DNA of 64,000 bases, taken from contig CM060892.1 of NCBI GenBank assembly GCA_030762935.1, positions 85,318,827 through 85,382,826 on the forward strand. The letters are read 5' to 3'. This DNA is from Hymenopus coronatus. Taxonomy: Eukaryota > Arthropoda > Insecta > Mantodea > Hymenopodidae. The notes below the pieces were generated by a model, which worked only from the letters and a program-made list of their open reading frames with translations, had not been told where the DNA came from and ran no database searches. The position numbers were made by a program, and so were the translations under genes. Shown here piece by piece: positions 59,524 to 64,000 of the stretch (its first letter is position 1; every line of letters starts with the position of its first letter).

Positions 59524-59890
59524 CTCAACTAATTAAGGTAATCATTTTAACACAACACGTTTCACTACTATCACTTATCACACACACGCACACAACAACA
59601 ACAACAACACTGGTCCATCTAATCCAATTACACTGATTGTGAGTCACAATGCACACCTAACTGCACTTGACACTGTCCACTGTTACGTCTGTAATTCCAA
59701 TTGTCTCCTTGACTTCGTGACTGACTGCCTACCGGGCTCTCAGCCTCTATATACGTCCCGTATCACAGACCGAAGGTTCTGGTGGTCGAAGTTGCGAGAC
59801 ACTTCCGAAAGAAAGCTTCCAGAACTATCCTGACTAATAAGTTTCAGGGGAGCTGTGATTGCCTGCTCTGCAATATTAGGGATGTTATTA
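59524..59890. other. Unassigned DNA
   Basis: Short CA and CAA runs near 59580-59610. No gene recognised. Confidence 0.4.
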
Positions 59891-60746
59891 TTTTTACTTC
59901 CTCTATACGTACTATGCACATGGTGTATAGAGAAGGTATTGCACTCCACCCAAAATTCGATACCGAGATTTCACCGGAAATATATGTTTTAGGGTTCCCT
60001 GTATTAAAAAAAAAAAAAAAAACATTTTCAGAAAAAAGTCCGTGTGTCTGTGAACACGATAACTCAAAAACGAAAAGTCGGTAAAGTAACAAGCTAAACT
60101 TTGTATTTAAGTTTAGTATCTTCCAGGGATCCGACACGACGATTTTGAGAAAAATCCCCTCACCCCAAACTATCCTTTACCTGGAACTTTTTTCGAACAT
60201 TTTGATTTTCTTAAAAATAGCTGTAACGATTTTTATTAAATTATCGTATATTAAAGATATTTACCTGACATAAAATATATCTCGAATTTTTTTGGGAATA
60301 TTCTCTGAAGACTACTTTATTCTGGATGACTTTTATGGAATTTTGCATAACTGTTAAACCGTAAGAGATGGAGAAAAAGTTACCCCACACAAAACGTAGA
60401 GCACGTTAAAACACACAATTTATGTTATATACATTTCTTTCGTGGAGTTGATCGTTTTTTTAGATATTCCTTGTTTTTGGTTTCAGCTTTAAAAGAACTC
60501 GTACAGGAATTTGCTAACTCCTATCCATACGAACAAAGGAACTTCAATCACATAGCAACCAAATTTTGACTATCCTTTTAATCTATGGTACTCCCTTATT
60601 TCACTTCTACTTACAAGGAAGCAAGTAATAAGACTATTTCTAATAATTTTTGCTCGATTAACATGAAGTAAATAGAAGCATAATCTTTTTAACAATATTT
60701 GTCGCAGAGATGTAGAGAAAGTCATGTGAATGGAACACATCAGATT
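59891..60746 (+). mobile_element. Family H repeat, copy H31 (full length)
   Basis: TTTTTACTTCCTCTATACGT with a near-complete palindrome, AAATTCGATACCGAGATTTC, an A17 run where other copies have a short A run, GTCCGTGTGTCTGTG and the core. Ends GTCATGTGAATGGAACACAT-CAGA before T6. 856 bp. Confidence 0.9.
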
Positions 60747-61125
60747 TTTTAGTTTACTTTCTTAAGATATCACACGCACAGTCAGATTATTTTTCAAGAA
60801 ATCTTTTAATTTATTTATTCTTAGGTTGGTTTAGAAGCATTTCCCGCGCGAGGGTGGTAATGGCTGTGCGTTGCTTCTTTTCTAGTAGTACCAACTTTTG
60901 AAAAACGACACTAAGGCATATATGGACAGTGTGATTACGGGTATTATGGGCATAACGAATATTAGCGGTTACCTATTTTTACTGATGCTGTAGAGTTTTG
61001 TTTTTTTATTTTAAGTCTTAAATTAATATTTACGGTGTATATTGCTAAATTCAAAATTCAAGAGATTGTGATTGAGCAATTGTTGGTGCGTGTAGATCTG
61101 TTGAAGTAGCAAATTCGTTTCCTGC
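60747..61125. other. Unassigned DNA
   Basis: Nothing recognised. Confidence 0.4.
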
Positions 61126-61992
61126 TGAGGCTTCAATTTCACATCCTGTCTTGGGCCATCCTCTCGCCGTATATTCAGTCTATCTCCAGATTTCAATCCC
61201 GCACTATGTCCACGTTCTGCACATGGTTCATCTCCATGTTCCAGTCCCGGGCCATCTTCGCATTCTAGATTAATTTCTGGGTTTCCGAAATCATCTTCTA
61301 GCATACCTCTCTTCAATGAATCTGCTTTAACAAATGACAACGGCATTAGAGCAGCACATTACTCATCTACTACTTCTGTATCTTCGAGGTCAGCAGCATC
61401 ACTTTTTGAGGAATTAAACCCAGTTTTCAAACTGAAAACCATCAGCAATTGCGGGAGAAAGAACAACATTGCAAGATATTTAACAAAAGCAGAAGTTCTG
61501 GATCATTAACCGGCCGGGAGGGGCTCGAGGCGCTGACCACGTCTCACCCTCCAATACTGCACTCCATCCATGACGTCTGTAGTAGACCGAGATGGGGGAC
61601 GCAGCGGCCGGGCGGTAGGCCAAGGTTCCCCGTGAGCTGTCGTGCCATGGAGTTATTAGAAGCTCTGGATTCAGCAATGAAACATGTTAACTCGGTAGCC
61701 AGTAGGAGAGGTTTAGGAGCAAAACCAAAAACCACAAGAAGCGTAGGCAATTCTAAACTTTCTTACTTTAATGCTCAGTTTGTAACAGCATTTTATGGTT
61801 ATGCAAATCAAGGACAGAAGTGGGACAGTGTTCTAGCTCATGTACCCTGTGGTTCCACAATGAATGTTTTCAGTTGAACGGCGATTTTTTTCTATTGTAG
61901 CAAATGAAACTTTTGGAAGTTGTATTTCTCAAAATAATTTTGAAGTGATAGCACTATGAGTAATTCATATCTAACTCAGTAGTTTATCTGAT
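61126..61992 (+). pseudogene. Unassigned open frame split by a SINE and one frameshift
   Basis: A plus-strand frame is open from 61126 (after a TGA) to the SINE at 61504. It resumes in phase after the SINE when one target-site copy is discounted, about 200 codons in all, ending at a TGA at 61875-61877. It is Ser/Pro-rich first (GPSSRRIFSLSPDFN and GPSSHSRLISGFPKS look like diverged repeats), then NIARYLTKAEALDSAM and, after the SINE, FVTAFYGYANQGQKWDS. One base out of phase a further frame, VERRFFSIVANETFG, ends at a TGA near 61961. I do not recognise the family. It could be a decayed transposon protein or a gene exon. No start, promoter or splice sites were identified. Confidence 0.4.
61504..61657 (+). 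mobile_element. SINE family S4, 5'-truncated, inserted in an open frame
   Basis: Carries the 3' half of the S4 body seen at 15573-15907 (GGCCGGGAGGGGCTCGAGGC, GCAGCGGCCGGGCGGTAGGC, TGCCATGGAGTTATT). It is flanked by AGAAGTTCTGGAT (61491-61503) and AGAAGCTCTGGAT (61658-61670), a 13-bp duplication with one mismatch. 5' truncation plus target duplication fits LINE-type retroposition. Confidence 0.8.
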
Positions 61993-63540
61993 TTGCATTG
62001 TTCCATTGGGCAAAAAAAAAAAAGTTCTATATAACGACTTAAAAATAGAGTTCTAGGTTTTCTTTGCTAAGACTTTGTTTACTATCAGTGCTTAATTACA
62101 GTGTTTTAAGGTATCATAATTGTACAGTTGCTTTGATAATACATTGTTAATACGAGAGAAGGTGTTTGATATTTTTCAATTAAAACCCCATTGCCCATAT
62201 TCCCAGCAACTGTGCCCCTATTACCTTAACATTTTGTCAAATATGGGAATTTGCTGTGAAGCTAAATTTCATTCACACGGATAGGAGCCGAATGTTTGTT
62301 CGTATACTATTTGAAAGGTTATAGTTTCAGTTCTTAAATGCATTTGTTTCATGAATATGGGAAGTGATGTTCTGCCCTTTACTTCAATATAAATGTTTTG
62401 GTGCCCATATTTGCCGAGTTTACCCTAAACATTAATCCTACTTAAATAACCCAATTTAAAACAGCTTAAGCTTTCCCTATACTTAAGAAGGTCCATTTAA
62501 CATTCTAATATTTTATAGTAGACAAAAACTTCTGATACTTTTGATAAAACGATAGGGGATTGTGTGTGTGATATGAATGTGAAGACATCTCTTAAACCTA
62601 CCTTAAATTTTTGGAAATACGTTATCGCCCCTATCATCCAGGATAGAGAGAACATTTCGATGGTTAAATAATTGTCAAAATTGTTGAGTAATTAACGAGA
62701 TAAAAACAAAGACACCCACATTCATGAATTACTTACTCTCTTTATAATATTGATATAGAATCGATTACAATTTTCCATGTTTTTTTTACTACTTTCCTCC
62801 ATAATATGAAATCTTTAATCCAATAAATGAACCTTTTTATTTGTTTTTTGTGGTATTTTTATCATAGAAATTGGCTTCTAATAAGAAATAGGTCAACAGA
62901 TGCGCAGGCTGACATGCAGGAATTCAAGTACCGCGCCCAAAGGTTATGAAGCTCTCAAAAAGCCCCGAAGCTTTTCGATACGATTGGAAGTGATGGAATG
63001 CGGGTATAATTTCCAATATCCTTTATCATGACGTAGCTCAATATAATTTGAGATGAAGCATGTTAAGCTCATGCCTTGTTTGGAAAGGATGCAAGTGGTT
63101 GTGACGTTTGCTACCGCAATTTGTAACGCCATCATCTCTTAGGACAGGGTGCGGCGATTCAAAGGCGAGCATTGAACGTCCTATAAACTGAGCAAATTGC
63201 TGTAAAATGGAGGCGTGTTTGACGTTGTCACGCCATGTTAACTGATGTGACAAGACTAAAGCGACATGCACGTATAAACCAGTTTGAGCTTCTACATAGT
63301 AACTAGTGATTGAGTTTCTCTAATCCTTTTGCTTTGCGTTTCGTTAGTACAAGTTTGCTGACCAAAACTATCATGCGGATCTCGATTACTGTAGAAAATT
63401 TTGACATTAAAACGCTCGGGCCATTCTAATTTAGCCCTGTTTCCATGTAGATTTTATATTTACCATTTTCCATAAACTAAAATTTGTTAAATAAGTTGAA
63501 ACAATTTGGTATACGTCACACCGAAAGGGATCACACAGGT
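61993..63540. other. Unassigned AT-rich DNA
   Basis: No gene or repeat recognised. Confidence 0.4.
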
Positions 63541-63544
63541 AGTT

Positions 63545-63700
63545 TAATCTGTGCCCGCATTTGGAAGGTAGCGGGCTCGATCCCCGAAACCGGCCTATCT
63601 AGCTCATGGGGTTTTTCGGGATTTCCCCGGATTACCAGGCTAATGCTGGGTAGGTTTCTTCCATCCCTCGAATTTCCTTGTCATTTTATTGAAATTTCAT
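63545..63700 (+). mobile_element. Possible tRNA-headed SINE
   Basis: GTAGCGGGCTCGATCCCCGA is box B-like. The body GGGGTTTTTCGGGATTTCCC and GATTACCAGGCTAATGCTGG is GC-rich and repeat-like. Box A is weak (AGTTTAATCTGTGCCCGC) and there is no second copy in the window. Confidence 0.4.
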
Positions 63701-64000
63701 TCATATCCAATACCGCTGTTTTCTTTCATGGTTGGAAGTTTCGACGATGGCAGCCTGGCGAGGAAAACTGATGCTCATTGGGACACTCTCCCTGCCCCGA
63801 CTTCGACAATTTGCTGGGATGAGACCGCCCCTGGCGGAGGCGCTGGACCCTGTATGGGGCGGGGTCCTCGGTCTGCCTGTCCGATTGTCAGGGTGCTTCA
63901 ATCTGAAAACTCTAGGGACCCTGTCATTGCTGTGCCGTCGCTCCTTGTTCCGCCCGCCTGGTGTGTCTCATTCCTACCTGCCGGGGCATATGTGCAATAA
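63689..64000 (+). other. Open frame running off the right edge, unassigned
   Basis: A 103-codon open frame with no stop before the window end, in sequence markedly more GC-rich than the neighbouring kilobases. The translation (DETAPGGGAGPCMGRGPRSA...) matches nothing I recognise, and the opposite strand is also open. It may be the 5' part of a transposable element continuing outside. Confidence 0.3.

Noticed and set aside
61023..61346. 107-codon minus-strand frame, Glu/Asp/Gly-rich
   Set aside because: The plus-strand frame over the same DNA continues through the SINE site, which is stronger evidence; this one looks like its antisense. I cannot fully exclude it.

Overview
This window looks like repeat-dense intergenic DNA from a large arthropod genome, most likely an insect; I cannot place the species. 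It is AT-rich, with no operon structure, no ribosome-binding-site-led genes and no long open frames. I see tRNA-headed SINEs, decayed non-LTR retrotransposon (LINE) fragments, a mariner-type transposase remnant, TIR elements and many long microsatellites. I could not identify one intact cellular protein-coding gene, rRNA or tRNA. The longest open frames are LINE reverse transcriptase remnants, or arise by chance inside repeats.

The dominant feature is one dispersed repeat, called family H here. I recognise about 31 copies or fragments (H1-H31), together about 19 kb or roughly 30% of the window, in both orientations. A full copy is about 840-930 bp. In the orientation used here, the 5' end is an up to 40-bp palindrome, ACTTTCTCTATACACTATGT followed by its reverse complement. 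After it come a GATACCGAGATTTCACCGG block, a GT/CA-type microsatellite, a long AT-rich core, and a 3' end reading TAGAGAAAGT then ATGTG-(7 nt)-CACAT-CAGA before a T run. Subterminal inverted repeats (ACTTTCTCTA / TAGAGAAAGT), an internal microsatellite, a 3' stem-loop, insertion in T/A runs and head-to-tail arrays are what is known for helentron-associated non-autonomous elements (HINE/DINE-1-like). That assignment is inference; no Rep/helicase is present.

Layout. 0-9.8 kb: H1-H4, a mariner 3' fragment beside a tRNA-type SINE, further SINEs, and the first copy (7.3-8.2 kb) of a larger repeat (family P). 9.8-16.7 kb: mostly unassigned DNA, a full H5, a LINE tail, and the second family P copy, split by a SINE with an 11-bp target duplication. 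16.8-23.5 kb: the densest H block (H6-H12), with a 46-bp perfect inverted repeat, a head-to-head pair and a copy flanked by 68-bp direct repeats. 24.4-31.6 kb: SINEs and three LINE remnants (RNase H, reverse transcriptase, C-terminal tail). 34.9-41.4 kb: few recognisable features. 41.4-46.1 kb: H17-H22, including a seamless three-copy tandem array. 46.8-48.5 kb: a TIR element. 49-61 kb: scattered H copies, a possible hAT-like MITE and SINEs. 61.1-62.0 kb: an unassigned decayed reading frame split by a 5'-truncated SINE. The last 460 bp become GC-rich and hold a SINE-like head and an open frame running off the edge.

Nothing here forms a pathway. What can be read is insertion history: SINEs and other elements inserted into older repeats, and family H multiplying both by dispersal and by tandem growth.
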